A stretch of DNA of 64,000 bases from Methanococcoides orientis (GCF_021184045.1 NZ_CP073710.1:2304685-2368684); one strand, 5' to 3'. Shown: positions 52,076 through 61,760, counted from the stretch's first letter. Numbers and translations: made by a program. The notes: generated by a model not told the origin, from the sequence alone.

Positions 52076-52456
52076 TCAAAGGCTATGCTGTGTCAGCCCG
52101 AATCCGCGATCCTTGCTCAGGTTTATGCTCTTTGGTCGGTAGAGATCCCCTGCTTTCCAGGAATTAATGGCTTCTTGTACCGTACCATCAGCACCCACGA
52201 AAATATCAATGTCATTCTTGTTCAGCAGGTCAACGATCTTCTGACCGACCCCGGAACACAGGACGATATCAACTCCATTCTTGACCAGCAGTTCATGTGG
52301 AAGCCCCTTCCCGCCCACGTGGACACTCGTGTTCTCAATGATCTCAACTTCTTCTGTTTCGCTGTCGTAGATCGTATATGTTGCAGCCTTTCCGAAATGG
52401 AGTTCGATGTCATCATCCAATCCGCCTTTTTCCGTGCTGGGTATAGCAATTTTCAT
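52076..52456 (-). CDS. NifX/orange-protein-like metal-cofactor-binding protein
   Basis: The 126-residue protein is of the dinitrogenase iron-molybdenum cofactor family (NifX/NifB C-terminal fold): MKIAIPSTEKGGLDDDIELHFGKA at the N-terminus, then LPHELLVKNGVDIVLCSGVGQ and IFVGADGTVQEAI. Such small proteins bind metal clusters. It is a paralogue of the gene at 55553-55930 but lacks its His-rich tail. It is the last gene of the minus-strand cluster at 52-56 kb, 97 bases after the MBL gene. No nitrogenase genes are in this window, so a role in nitrogen fixation is not implied. Confidence 0.85.
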   Translation of the reverse strand: MKIAIPSTEKGGLDDDIELHFGKAATYTIYDSETEEVEIIENTSVHVGGKGLPHELLVKNGVDIVLCSGVGQKIVDLLNKNDIDIFVGADGTVQEAINSWKAGDLYRPKSINLSKDRGFGLTQHSL

Positions 52457-52553
52457 ATTCTCACCTTTTCTCTGAAAGAATATGTTCTCACTGTTTGATA
52501 TACTTCTGCATCATGTAAACTTTCAGTCATCTGGAAGTGCACTATCGGGCAAT

Positions 52554-53213
52554 TCAGAGCTTGAAACGGGACCCTGCTGGAATAGGCACAAAAGCATTCG
52601 GAAATTTTGTTCTGATGGTATCAATATTCGATGTGCAGTGTCCTGCACCTATGAACTCAAGTCCTTCCAGCAGATCGTATTCCTGGCTATCATGCAATCC
52701 CCCTATGATGCCACTGACATTACCCTCGTTTTCTGCTGCTCCTATAATGGCCTCTAGTCCCGGATGTGCACAGCCTGTGATTACATATATTCCGGTGGCC
52801 GTTTTGAGCATAAGTGACTGCTCCTTCGGGTTATTTCCGAGTTCACCTGTAGAAAAGACGTTGTTGCATATCCTGCATTTTTCGGTGACCTCGTGCAAAG
52901 TTGAATGAGCTGACATCTCATTTTTAAGTTTCTCTGAAAATGATGCAGGAGCATAAATTTCGAGGTCAGGGTTAGCATCCAGTATTTCCGGAACACCTCC
53001 GATATGGTCCCAGTGCTGGTGGGAAAGTACAAGGATGTCGATATCCTCGATCGGGATGCTAAGTACTGAAAGATTGTTCCTTAAAGCACAACCGTTCCAT
53101 CCGGTGTCGAACAGTATTTTCCGGTCTTCGGTTTCGATATAACTGGAAAATCCCCAGCCCTTTTTGAGGCCAGTCTTTGCTTCATTGTCATAGACGATGG
53201 TAATTTCCATCAC
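52554..53213 (-). CDS. MBL-fold hydrolase (DHPPP-synthase-like)
   Basis: The 219-residue metallo-beta-lactamase fold protein has KILFDTGWNG early and the metal motif LSHQHWDHIGG near residue 63, then ITGCAHPGLEAI near 150 and GGLHDSQEYD near 180. This pattern fits the MBL group that includes a methanopterin-pathway enzyme (beta-ribofuranosylaminobenzene phosphate related), found in archaea and many anaerobes. Its stop-start with the DUF1847 gene overlap by a few bases, so it is in the same operon. The function in the cluster is not known. Start ATG 53213 or 53210. Confidence 0.8.
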   Translation of the reverse strand: MMEITIVYDNEAKTGLKKGWGFSSYIETEDRKILFDTGWNGCALRNNLSVLSIPIEDIDILVLSHQHWDHIGGVPEILDANPDLEIYAPASFSEKLKNEMSAHSTLHEVTEKCRICNNVFSTGELGNNPKEQSLMLKTATGIYVITGCAHPGLEAIIGAAENEGNVSGIIGGLHDSQEYDLLEGLEFIGAGHCTSNIDTIRTKFPNAFVPIPAGSRFKL

Positions 53214-53782
53214 ATTTTCTCCAAGCCGAAACGTTTCTTCAGGTAATATCCGGAATAAAGTGCTCCTGCAGGATTATGTGTGAGTACCCGGTCCTTTACA
53301 ATGAATGTAGTAACAGGTGCTTCAGAATGCTTGTTGAACAATATATCATGACCCATGCAGAGTCCTACGATGATATTAAGTTCGGTACCTGCGCGGTTGA
53401 GCATCATTGCCTGTGCAATGGGGTTGCAGGTAGTTTCCCTGCCGTCTCTGATCTTGTCCAGTCCGTATTCTTCCTTGTCTACACCACATATCTTGCAGCA
53501 GACGGATTCAACAATGAAGTCCTTTTCAAGTATCTTACAAAAGGTCCTGGCCTCGTTCTCAAGGCCCACGCAAAAAGCGACTCCAAGCTTACGATATCCC
53601 ATCTCTTTTGCAAAAAGGACCAGCTCTTCAAGCCTTGTTTTCTCCATGTAGAAGTTCGCCTCTATCTTTGAAGCTGCCTTCATCATCTCAAGGTCTTCTG
53701 AAGCATATTCTGGTTGTACTTCTCTTGGAGTGCAATCTTTTCCCTGTCTGCATCTTCTTGTATCACAGGACGCACATTTCAT
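53210..53782 (-). CDS. DUF1847 metal-binding protein
   Basis: The 190-residue protein is cysteine-rich: it begins MKCASCDTRRCRQGKDCTP and has VCCKICGVDKEEYG near residue 95 and ETTCNPIAQAMMLN and LCMGHDILFNKHS later. This is the pattern of the DUF1847 family, an uncharacterised group found in anaerobes. The cysteines could hold an Fe-S cluster or zinc. It lies 38 bases after the second MinD-like gene and overlaps the MBL gene. Start ATG 53782 after GAGGTGA. Family is firm, function unknown. Confidence 0.82.
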   Translation of the reverse strand: MKCASCDTRRCRQGKDCTPREVQPEYASEDLEMMKAASKIEANFYMEKTRLEELVLFAKEMGYRKLGVAFCVGLENEARTFCKILEKDFIVESVCCKICGVDKEEYGLDKIRDGRETTCNPIAQAMMLNRAGTELNIIVGLCMGHDILFNKHSEAPVTTFIVKDRVLTHNPAGALYSGYYLKKRFGLEKM

Positions 53783-53820
53783 GACCTGTTCACCTCTTAA
53801 AAGTTAATCTGTTTTCCGGA

Positions 53821-54690
53821 TCATTGATCTTCACAGAGCTTTGACCTTACCTTTCTCCAGATGTTCCGGAGTTTTTCTGAGAACTCATTGTCTTCATATT
53901 CAATGATGGTCTTTTTGCCGATCATCGCTTTGTTCGGAACTGTATCATATGGAAGCTTTCCTGCTACCATTATGCCATTTTCCTCGCAGGAACTTTCGAT
54001 CTGCTTTGTGTTCCCTTCATTGATGTTATATTTATTAATACAGACGATTGCCGGTATCCTGAAGTGGTCAGTTACCTGTATGATCCTTTCCAGATCGTGT
54101 ATTCCGGATAAGCTCGGTTCTGTGACAATAAGGGCAAGGTCTGCACCTGTAATGGCTGCTATTACGGGGCATCCGGTTCCGGGGGGTCCATCACATATTA
54201 TAAGCTCGGCTTCATTCTCATTGGCAAGTGATGCTGCATGTTCTTTTACTGCAGTTACCAATTTTCCGCTTGCTTCTTCCCCGATCATGAGCTCTGCATG
54301 TACCATTGGACCATATCTGGTCATGGAATTAAAAACACTTCCGGAAGGGTTATTTATCATCTTGATAGCATTTTCAGGGCAAACATATTCACAGACCCCG
54401 CAACCTTCGCATTTGCAACTGTTTATGGAATGGTCTGTATGGATAGCATCAAAATTGCAATTCTCGATACATATATTGCATCCGGTACACTTTTCAGAAT
54501 CGATCTGTGCGATTTCCATTCCGTAGAAGTCGGAGGTATCGATTATCTCAGGCTCCAGGATCAGATGCAGGTTCGGGGCATCAACATCACAGTCAGCAAT
54601 TATGGCATTCTCTGTCATTGATGCAATTGCAGCGGTGATAGTGGTCTTCCCTGTTCCTCCTTTACCGCTGATGATCACAAGTTGCTTCAT
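53821..54690 (-). CDS. MinD-like ATPase with inserted 2x[4Fe-4S] ferredoxin domain (second of pair)
   Basis: The 289-residue protein has a deviant Walker A (GKGGTGKTTITAA) at the N-terminus, an inserted bacterial-type ferredoxin with CTGCNICIENC and CEGCGVCEYVC near residues 63-110, and Walker B-like LIICDGPPGTGCPVIA near 165. Paired proteins of this kind occur in bacterial loci that make the Mo-Cu orange protein and in other clusters with NifX-like proteins. It probably couples ATP use to metal-cluster assembly or electron delivery. Its ATG overlaps the stop of the first ATPase as ATGA. Family is firm; the substrate is inferred from context. Confidence 0.88.
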   Translation of the reverse strand: MKQLVIISGKGGTGKTTITAAIASMTENAIIADCDVDAPNLHLILEPEIIDTSDFYGMEIAQIDSEKCTGCNICIENCNFDAIHTDHSINSCKCEGCGVCEYVCPENAIKMINNPSGSVFNSMTRYGPMVHAELMIGEEASGKLVTAVKEHAASLANENEAELIICDGPPGTGCPVIAAITGADLALIVTEPSLSGIHDLERIIQVTDHFRIPAIVCINKYNINEGNTKQIESSCEENGIMVAGKLPYDTVPNKAMIGKKTIIEYEDNEFSEKLRNIWRKVRSKLCEDQ

Positions 54691-55544
54691 GTTTCTATCT
54701 CCCTGCTATATCTGTCCTGTATCGAGCTGTAGAGTTGTATGAACTTCTCTTTCCAATGTCCCATTTCCTGCACAAATGGTATCCCTTCCGAATACAATTG
54801 CGCTATCTTTGTGTCATGGGGTATCTTCATCAGTATCTCTACATTTTCGTTCATGCAAAATTCTTCAACACTATTATCACCACTACCACTTCTGTTGATG
54901 ATTATCCCATGTGGGATCTCAAGTGTTCGAACTACTTCCACTGCCAGCTTCAGGTCATGCAATCCAAAAGGAGTGGGTTCTGTAACAAGGATGCAGTAGT
55001 CAACATCCTCAAGTGTTGTCAGGACCGGACATGCGGTTCCTGGCGGTGCATCAATGATAGATGTCTTCCCAGGATCGATGTTCTTCTTAAGCTCACTGAT
55101 CACAGGTGATGCCATAGTTTGTCCGATGTCCAGTAAACCTTCGTAGAGTTCAGGGCTTTTTTTATCATCTCCGGAAGTTTTTCTGATGATCCCTGTGACT
55201 ATCTCATGTTCCTGTATGGCTCCTTCAGGACAGACCATAATGCATCCTCCGCAGCTGTGGCATAATGTCGGGAAAGTCAGGATCTTGTTCGGGATGGTTG
55301 CGATCGCGTTGAAACGACAGAAGTCAGAACATTTCTTACAATATGTGCAGTTCTCTTCCACAATTTCGGGGATCATGGATGATACTTCTGTGAGCTGATC
55401 CAGTTCCCTATTGAGGAACAGGTTGCAGTTTGGTTCTTCAACGTCACAGTCTATTAACTGAGCGTCCTGAAGCGAAAGGGCAAGGTTCACAGCTACGGTA
55501 GTTTTACCGGTACCGCCTTTTCCGCTTGCTATGGCGATCTTCAT
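54687..55544 (-). CDS. MinD-like ATPase with inserted 2x[4Fe-4S] ferredoxin domain (first of pair)
   Basis: The 285-residue paralogue of the next gene has Walker A GKGGTGKTTVAVNLA at residue 8, ferredoxin motifs CTYCKKCSDFC and CHSCGGCIMVC near residues 65-110, and SIIDAPPGTACPVL near 165. It starts 8 bases after the stop of the NifX-like gene and overlaps the second ATPase by 4 bases. The two ATPases probably form a heterodimer, as is usual for this family when genes are paired. The cellular location is the cytoplasm. Function is inferred to be cluster assembly on the NifX-like proteins that flank the pair. Confidence 0.88.
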   Translation of the reverse strand: MKIAIASGKGGTGKTTVAVNLALSLQDAQLIDCDVEEPNCNLFLNRELDQLTEVSSMIPEIVEENCTYCKKCSDFCRFNAIATIPNKILTFPTLCHSCGGCIMVCPEGAIQEHEIVTGIIRKTSGDDKKSPELYEGLLDIGQTMASPVISELKKNIDPGKTSIIDAPPGTACPVLTTLEDVDYCILVTEPTPFGLHDLKLAVEVVRTLEIPHGIIINRSGSGDNSVEEFCMNENVEILMKIPHDTKIAQLYSEGIPFVQEMGHWKEKFIQLYSSIQDRYSREIET

Positions 55545-55552
55545 AATATCAT

Positions 55553-55930
55553 TCAGTGTTGGTGATCATGGTCGTGATCGTGTCCCTGGCAGACATTTTC
55601 ACTGTTTGGACTTGCAAGGTTGCCTTCTTTCCAATCGCTGATCGCTGTTTCTACAGTTCCCTGTGCTCCAACGAAGACCTCGATCCCAAATTCCGAGAAC
55701 ATGTTAACAGCTTTTGTTCCAAGTCCTCCACAAAGCATTACATGGACACCTGCTTCTGATAGTAGTTCCGGTGGCAGTCCAACGCCTCCGTTGTGCTGGC
55801 TTGTGTTCTCTACGATCTGGACATCATTTGTTTCTGTATCCAGTACAGTATAGGTCGGAACCATTCCAAAGTGCTGTCCGACATTATCTTCCAATCCACC
55901 ATTTTTTGCAGAAGGTACGCATACTTTCAT
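55553..55930 (-). CDS. NifX/orange-protein-like protein with His-rich tail
   Basis: The 125-residue protein is a NifX-fold cofactor-binding protein (MKVCVPSAKNGGLEDNVGQH, then LPPELLSEAGVHVMLCGGLG and VFVGAQGTVETAISDW) and ends with a metal-binding GHDHDHDHQH tail. It is the first gene of a six-gene minus-strand cluster: NifX-like, MinD-like, MinD-like, DUF1847, MBL, NifX-like. The start ATG 55930 is preceded by GAGAGGT. Likely role is to carry a metal cluster; Mo, Cu, Fe or Ni are all possible. The His tail suggests a divalent metal. Confidence 0.87.
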   Translation of the reverse strand: MKVCVPSAKNGGLEDNVGQHFGMVPTYTVLDTETNDVQIVENTSQHNGGVGLPPELLSEAGVHVMLCGGLGTKAVNMFSEFGIEVFVGAQGTVETAISDWKEGNLASPNSENVCQGHDHDHDHQH

Positions 55931-55986
55931 CTTTTTACCTCTCGTATATATTTGAATTTAATGTATTATGCTCATATACGATGAAG

Positions 55987-55994
55987 TATTTAAA
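55987..55994 (-). promoter_or_regulatory. Probable TATA box of the NifX/MinD cluster
   Basis: The minus strand reads TTTAAATA here, 57 bases before ATG 55930, which gives a leader of about 30 bases with a GAGAGGT ribosome site. Confidence 0.5.
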
Positions 55995-56286
55995 GCCAAT
56001 GGGAAACGTTAATATATTTATTCTCATCTGTACATTTTCATCTATTGGAAAACACTTTCTGGAGTATTCCTATTTCCATAGGGCTGGATTTTGGGATCTG
56101 AAGTCCTTTAGGTCCTAATGGGTCCCGAAGATAGTTCATTTTTGATTTTAAAGGATGCCGATAAAAATTAATGAATATGGGGTAGGCTCAGAGTGAAGCT
56201 CAGAATAGAATCAAGCCAGAGAAAAAGTTCAAACAGAATTAATTTGCAGAAGGATAAAATACGGACAAAATGAAGTTCAAATGCTT

Positions 56287-56325
56287 AATGAATTAAAAAA
56301 AAGAAATTAAAGAAAAAAAGAATTG
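56287..56325 (-). terminator. T-rich terminator of mtbA
   Basis: The minus strand just after the mtbA stop has several T-runs (up to eight Ts) without a strong hairpin, the usual archaeal termination signal. Confidence 0.55.
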
Positions 56326-56330
56326 GACAA

Positions 56331-57362
56331 TTAGTATGTCCAAGTCTTTGCTACTTCGATCATTGCCTGGAGGTTCTCGGTTGGGGTCTGGCTTACGATA
56401 CCACAGCCAGGTGCGAGAAGTCCCTTGCCATCGAGTTCCTTGAGTACTCTCTCGGACTCTGCTTTGACGTTTGCGACGTCTGTGTTCCAGAGGCAGTTGA
56501 CTGGGTCGAGGTTACCTACGATGAGTGCTTTCTCTACCTTGCTGACTGCTGTTGCTGCGTTAACGTTCTGGTCAACACTGATTGCTGCTACACCACAGGT
56601 TTCCATGAGTGCAAGACCTTCGGTTGTGTCACCACAGATGTGGAGTACAGCTGGTACACCACGCTCTTTGAGTGCGTCAATGAGCTTCTGGTGGAATGGT
56701 ACTACGAACTTTGCGTAGAAGTCTGCACCGATAAGCTGGTAGCTTGCGGTTGGGTCAATGATGGAGAATACGCTTGCGCCACTGTCGACCTGTGCGAGTG
56801 CGTATTTGATTGAGAATTCGGTTGCGAATTCCATGATCTCAAGACCGTATTCTTCCTTTGTCATGATGTCCATGAACCAGGAGTCACCGGTGATGTGCTG
56901 TGCGAGGGAGAAAGGACCGATCATACTTCCGATGATTGGGACTTCTTCTCCATATTTGTCAGCGAGGATCTTGATTGCTTCGAGGACGATGGAGATTCTC
57001 TTGCTTGTGTCTGTGACGTCGTATCCTTCGAACTGCTTGAGGTCATCGAGGCTGTTTACAACGTGGCTGATGACGGATGGCTGCTGTACGTCTGTACCGT
57101 CTTTGATTCCACAGCCGAAGAACTCTGCTTCTGCGGTGATGTCGAATGGTACACGGACTGCTTCGAAACCGACAACTGTGTGACCTGCTTCTGCGAGTCC
57201 TGCAAGCTGTACAGCATCATAGTTTGCTTCTGGCCAGAAGATGTTTACTGCTTTCATCTGGTCTACTGTTCCGGTCTGTGTGACACAGATAGCTGGCATC
57301 CTGTCAACTTTCTCTCCATTCAGTACGCGAATTAATCTTTCCTTCTGTGTGTATTCGGACAT
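56331..57362 (-). CDS. mtbA: Methylcobamide:CoM methyltransferase, methylamine type
   Basis: The 343-residue UroD-fold enzyme moves the methyl group from methylated methylamine corrinoid proteins to coenzyme M, the entry to methanogenesis. AEAGHTVVGFEAVRVPFDI and EAEFFGCGIK near residue 55-80, SMIGPFSLAQH near 140 and the zinc ligands His241-x-Cys243 (HICGDT) and Cys320 (LAPGCG) are all there. Similarity in the EAVRVPFDITAEAEFFGC block and neighbouring pyl genes favour MtbA over the methanol enzyme MtaA, although I cannot rule out a related paralogue. It has its own strong promoter (TATA at 57427-57435) and AAGGAGA ribosome site. Methylamine methyltransferase genes with their in-frame TAG are not in this window. 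Confidence 0.88.
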   Translation of the reverse strand: MSEYTQKERLIRVLNGEKVDRMPAICVTQTGTVDQMKAVNIFWPEANYDAVQLAGLAEAGHTVVGFEAVRVPFDITAEAEFFGCGIKDGTDVQQPSVISHVVNSLDDLKQFEGYDVTDTSKRISIVLEAIKILADKYGEEVPIIGSMIGPFSLAQHITGDSWFMDIMTKEEYGLEIMEFATEFSIKYALAQVDSGASVFSIIDPTASYQLIGADFYAKFVVPFHQKLIDALKERGVPAVLHICGDTTEGLALMETCGVAAISVDQNVNAATAVSKVEKALIVGNLDPVNCLWNTDVANVKAESERVLKELDGKGLLAPGCGIVSQTPTENLQAMIEVAKTWTY

Positions 57363-57426
57363 TTACATTCTCCTTAATTTAAATCCTTTATAATCGCTAG
57401 AAAGGTACATACGCTATGTATTTGCC

Positions 57427-57435
57427 ATATATATA
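57427..57435 (-). promoter_or_regulatory. Strong mtbA TATA box
   Basis: Minus strand GGTATATATATGG, with TATATATAT at 57427-57435, is 65 bases upstream of the mtbA ATG and predicts a leader of about 40 bases that carries AAGGAGA. Confidence 0.65.
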
Positions 57436-57567
57436 CCTTTTTGTTTGGAAAAAATCAACTGCAATAGTCGCATTAGACAAGTATTATGGATTTATTATGT
57501 TGATTTCGGGCATGTTTTTAGCAGGCATTTCTTCCTGCCAAAACATAACTCCTTTTTCACTAACTTC

Positions 57568-58347
57568 TTAGAAAACTGAATAGAGCATTGCTGCTACTCC
57601 AATTACCAGTGGTTCCATTACAAGGTCGATATCATACTTTTCAACAAGTTCATCCGGTAGGGCGCATGGGATCCCGGGTGTTGATACAAGACAGCGTTCT
57701 GCGATCATTCCTTCTGATATGGTATTTGCATTTGGTGTTGCCTCAAAGACCATTGAGAACTTCCTCGGTTTGTCAACATCATATGCCTTCACACCAAGCT
57801 CTTCAATTGCCTTGTTCATGAAATCGGTGTTCGGATCACAAGCATATACGTTGAATCCCTTTTCTACAAGATGTGACGCGCCGGCATAACCCACACGTCC
57901 AAGGCCTATGACCAGTACATCCTTTGAATCGGCATGCTTGTACCTTGAAGCTATTTCCGAGTAGATCACGCCGGTGCATACATGGTTGGTTGCTATCTTA
58001 CCATTCCTAAGGTTGTGGGCAATGAAGATATGGTCATCTGCCATCAGTATTATGTCCGCACCACCTGCCACTGCCTGATGGTATCCTGTTATGTCAGGAT
58101 GCTCGGCAATAAAACCTTCAAGTCCGAAATATTCGGTTATTGCAAGCAAGGATGCCGAGAAATTTCCGATTATGCCGTTGCCGGAAGTTATGGGTACGAT
58201 CCCTACTTTCTGTTTCTCTGGGGTTGTACCATAGACTGCCTCGCATATCTGTGCAATATCCATTCCGGTGGCTTCTTTGATGATGTTATTGTTCATGTTG
58301 AGCTTGTTCAACAGGTCTTCCAGGTCTTCAGGTGTCAATAGTGCCAT
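57568..58347 (-). CDS. pylD: Pyrrolysine biosynthesis protein PylD
   Basis: The 259-residue protein is the NAD-dependent enzyme that oxidises the PylC product (3R-methyl-D-ornithyl-lysine) so that it closes to pyrrolysine. It has an N-terminal helical part (LLNKLNMNNNIIKEATG) and a Rossmann motif VIGLGRVGYAGASHLVEKG near residue 150, with STPGIPCALPDEL near the C-terminus. The length equals that of the Methanosarcina protein. It is the last gene of the pylSBCD run and starts 12 bases after pylC; mtbA follows 205 bases later with its own promoter. Identification is very strong from both sequence and order. Confidence 0.95.
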   Translation of the reverse strand: MALLTPEDLEDLLNKLNMNNNIIKEATGMDIAQICEAVYGTTPEKQKVGIVPITSGNGIIGNFSASLLAITEYFGLEGFIAEHPDITGYHQAVAGGADIILMADDHIFIAHNLRNGKIATNHVCTGVIYSEIASRYKHADSKDVLVIGLGRVGYAGASHLVEKGFNVYACDPNTDFMNKAIEELGVKAYDVDKPRKFSMVFEATPNANTISEGMIAERCLVSTPGIPCALPDELVEKYDIDLVMEPLVIGVAAMLYSVF

Positions 58348-58359
58348 AGTGATTACCTC

Positions 58360-59442
58360 TTACAATCCATAATGTTGTCCGATATATGCAATTCCTCTGC
58401 TGCGTGTAATTTTCACTTCATCTTCATCAATGCCTTTTGAGATGAGTGTGAATACAGTATCCTTTCCTTCAGATCTGAATATTTCAAGTCCGTTCTCCTC
58501 ATGGAACAGGTCATAGCTGTTTCCCATGGACAGGACGTGTTCTCCAACGGGTATAAGTTCCCCATCTTTCAGTAATAAGTGCTCAAAGATGCAGTATCCT
58601 TTTTCAGGTGCCTTTTCTATCTCAGTTACACCATCAGTAAAAGCCTGCATCAGCATCTCTACAAGGTTGATGCCACTTGAATGGTATACGGCCGTTGGTG
58701 TCTGGCTTGGGAAACGGGCATCGATCTCGAGAACTTTAAGTCCCCTGTCGGAAGCTATTGCCTCTACATCCATGATACCTTTCAGGTTGAGGTTGGCAGC
58801 AAGCTGGTATGATATCTGCCTGAATTCAGGGTCGTGGTCGATAGGCGTAATCATATGACAATCGTAGGTATCATCGATATGTACCTTTGTTTCCTTCACC
58901 ACTGCAAAATGCTTGCCATCACCGATTATCTCCAGTGATACAACATCGCCTTCCAGGTATTCCTCGATAATCATGGAAGGTTCGATCCCTTCAAGTTCAC
59001 TATCGTCGTAGATTATCTTGGTTCCAATGCTGCTGCTTTCACAGGGAGGTTTTACAAAATATGGTGGTTGGGATGGTTTGTCATCCGGAGTTGGTATCCC
59101 GATGGATACAAAATATTCCTTGGACCTGTTCTTGTCCATACTGATGTGGTATGCATCAAAATCAAAAAGAACGGGACAATCCAGCTTGCTGCTGATATCC
59201 CTTATGAAGTTCAGGGTATTAAGGTTCTCATTTACCGGTATTATGGCATCGACATCCCTTGAGATGTCGATAAACCTTTCCGGTTCCTGAATTATGTCAA
59301 AACAGTAGAATTCGTCAACAACATTGCGGATAAGTGGCTTCTCGTTCCGGTCTATCAGAACAACGTCCATCCCCGCTTTCCTGGCAAGGTAGTTCACTTC
59401 GAATCCCTGTAGCTTGCCTCCTATTAAACAGATCGTCGTCAT
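58360..59442 (-). CDS. pylC: Pyrrolysine biosynthesis ligase PylC
   Basis: The 360-residue ATP-grasp enzyme joins 3R-methyl-D-ornithine to the side chain of lysine. The N-terminal Rossmann-like part is CLIGGKLQGFEVNYLARKAG; the ATP-grasp core includes YFVKPPCESSSIGTKI near residue 130, IIEEYLEGDVVSLEI near 160 and LKVLEIDARFPSQTPTAVY near 230. ATG 59442 is one base after the TAG stop of pylB (TAGGATG) with only a weak ribosome site, so its translation probably depends on ribosomes that terminate at that TAG. This makes the pylB amber codon a possible control point for pylC. Identification is certain. Confidence 0.96.
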   Translation of the reverse strand: MTTICLIGGKLQGFEVNYLARKAGMDVVLIDRNEKPLIRNVVDEFYCFDIIQEPERFIDISRDVDAIIPVNENLNTLNFIRDISSKLDCPVLFDFDAYHISMDKNRSKEYFVSIGIPTPDDKPSQPPYFVKPPCESSSIGTKIIYDDSELEGIEPSMIIEEYLEGDVVSLEIIGDGKHFAVVKETKVHIDDTYDCHMITPIDHDPEFRQISYQLAANLNLKGIMDVEAIASDRGLKVLEIDARFPSQTPTAVYHSSGINLVEMLMQAFTDGVTEIEKAPEKGYCIFEHLLLKDGELIPVGEHVLSMGNSYDLFHEENGLEIFRSEGKDTVFTLISKGIDEDEVKITRSRGIAYIGQHYGL

Positions 59443-59443
59443 C

Positions 59444-60496
59444 CTATCGCCCCAACAACTTCTCGAACTCGCATTGTTCTGCGGGCTCCATGCCCATTGT
59501 CTTCAGTCTGGCGATGACGCTCTTAACATCCCTGTCCCTTTCGGCATGTTCTCTGTCGTAGTTAACGACACCTTCGAGGGATGAGTTGGAAGATATTATG
59601 GATGTGACAACGTTTGCTCCTGCGTTGAGCCTGTGAACCATTCCATCGATACCCTCAAGGTCAAGTGATGCCGGAATAAGCTTGTCCGGGTAGAGAAGGC
59701 GGAGTATGGATATTATCTTCAGTTCTGATGAGCTGTCCTTTATTTCCTTTCCTTCCAGTGGTGTTCCATGCTGTGGGAGGAATGTCATGACCCGTACCAT
59801 ATCCGGATCGGATGTTGCCAGTCCTCTTAATGATATGATGGTGGATTCAATGTCCGGTTCGACCTCTGTCAGGATACCATCCTCAACACAGTAGCCGATC
59901 CTTTTAGCATGGTTCCTTGAATTGATCCTGCCTTCAAATGATTGCTCAACCCTTAGTTGCTTGTACAGTTCCATGTCATATGTTTCCTGATACAAGGCAA
60001 GGAAGTTGGCACCGTTGTCCCTGAGCATTTCAAGGGTATCATCGTCAACAACTCCGGGGGATATCATGATCGGCTTTCCGACCTCTTCCCTCACGGTCCT
60101 GACAAACTCTGCCAGCCGTTCAGGTTTGTTGTGGAAGTATGGGTCTTCTCCCATTGTGAGGTCGACCATGTGTACATCTTCGGTCTTGATCACCTGGCAG
60201 ATCTTCCTGATGTCTTCTACGCTAAGACGGTATCTGTCAATTTCATTTGCATTCCGATAGTAACAGAATGTGCATTTGTTCTTGCAGTATGTAGAGAAGT
60301 ACACAAAGCTGTACATGAACACCTTATTTCCGAAGAAATTGTCCCTGATACGTCGTGCTACATAGTGCAGCTTTTCAATTTCATCAGGACTTTGTGTCTC
60401 AAGAAGTCTCCTGATATCATCATCGGATAACTGTGCCCCGTCTATGATCTGCTCTGCATAGTTGTCAAGGTCTTCGTTATCCATGTTCTTAAACAA
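59444..60496 (-). CDS. pylB: Methylornithine synthase PylB (radical SAM), ends in TAG
   Basis: The 350-residue radical SAM enzyme rearranges lysine to 3R-methyl-D-ornithine, the first step of pyrrolysine synthesis. The cluster motif CKNKCTFCYYRN (Cys-x3-Cys-x2-Cys) lies near residue 70; MISPGVVDDDTLEML and FLPQHGTPLEG follow. The start is TTG 60496, with GAGGTGA 5 bases before it; ATG 60484 is four codons in but too far from the site. The stop is TAG at 59444-59446, the only TAG stop in the window. In this organism TAG can encode pyrrolysine; read-through would add Pyl plus 42 residues and end at TGA 59315-59317, in a different frame over the start of pylC. PylB follows pylS by 10 bases. Function is certain; the meaning of the TAG is open. 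Confidence 0.96.
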   Translation of the reverse strand: MFKNMDNEDLDNYAEQIIDGAQLSDDDIRRLLETQSPDEIEKLHYVARRIRDNFFGNKVFMYSFVYFSTYCKNKCTFCYYRNANEIDRYRLSVEDIRKICQVIKTEDVHMVDLTMGEDPYFHNKPERLAEFVRTVREEVGKPIMISPGVVDDDTLEMLRDNGANFLALYQETYDMELYKQLRVEQSFEGRINSRNHAKRIGYCVEDGILTEVEPDIESTIISLRGLATSDPDMVRVMTFLPQHGTPLEGKEIKDSSSELKIISILRLLYPDKLIPASLDLEGIDGMVHRLNAGANVVTSIISSNSSLEGVVNYDREHAERDRDVKSVIARLKTMGMEPAEQCEFEKLLGR

Positions 60497-60506
60497 GATA
60501 TTCACC

Positions 60507-61760
<1,254 letters not shown>

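Larger units (their letters stand above)
55931..56330. other. 400-base gap between the NifX-like cluster and mtbA
   Basis: No gene is supported. At the left end lies the promoter of the minus-strand cluster (TATA at 55987-55994); the right end is A-rich on the plus strand (56287-56325), which is a T-rich terminator for mtbA. In between nothing else is recognisable. Confidence 0.6.

Noticed and set aside
53861-54526. Plus-strand open frame of 221 codons opposite the MinD-like ATPase
   Set aside because: It is the antisense of the ferredoxin-containing gene and has no motif.
59315-59446. PYLIS-like stem-loop after the pylB TAG
   Set aside because: I could not find a convincing strong hairpin just downstream; the region is the start of pylC. 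Any read-through would have to be context-independent.
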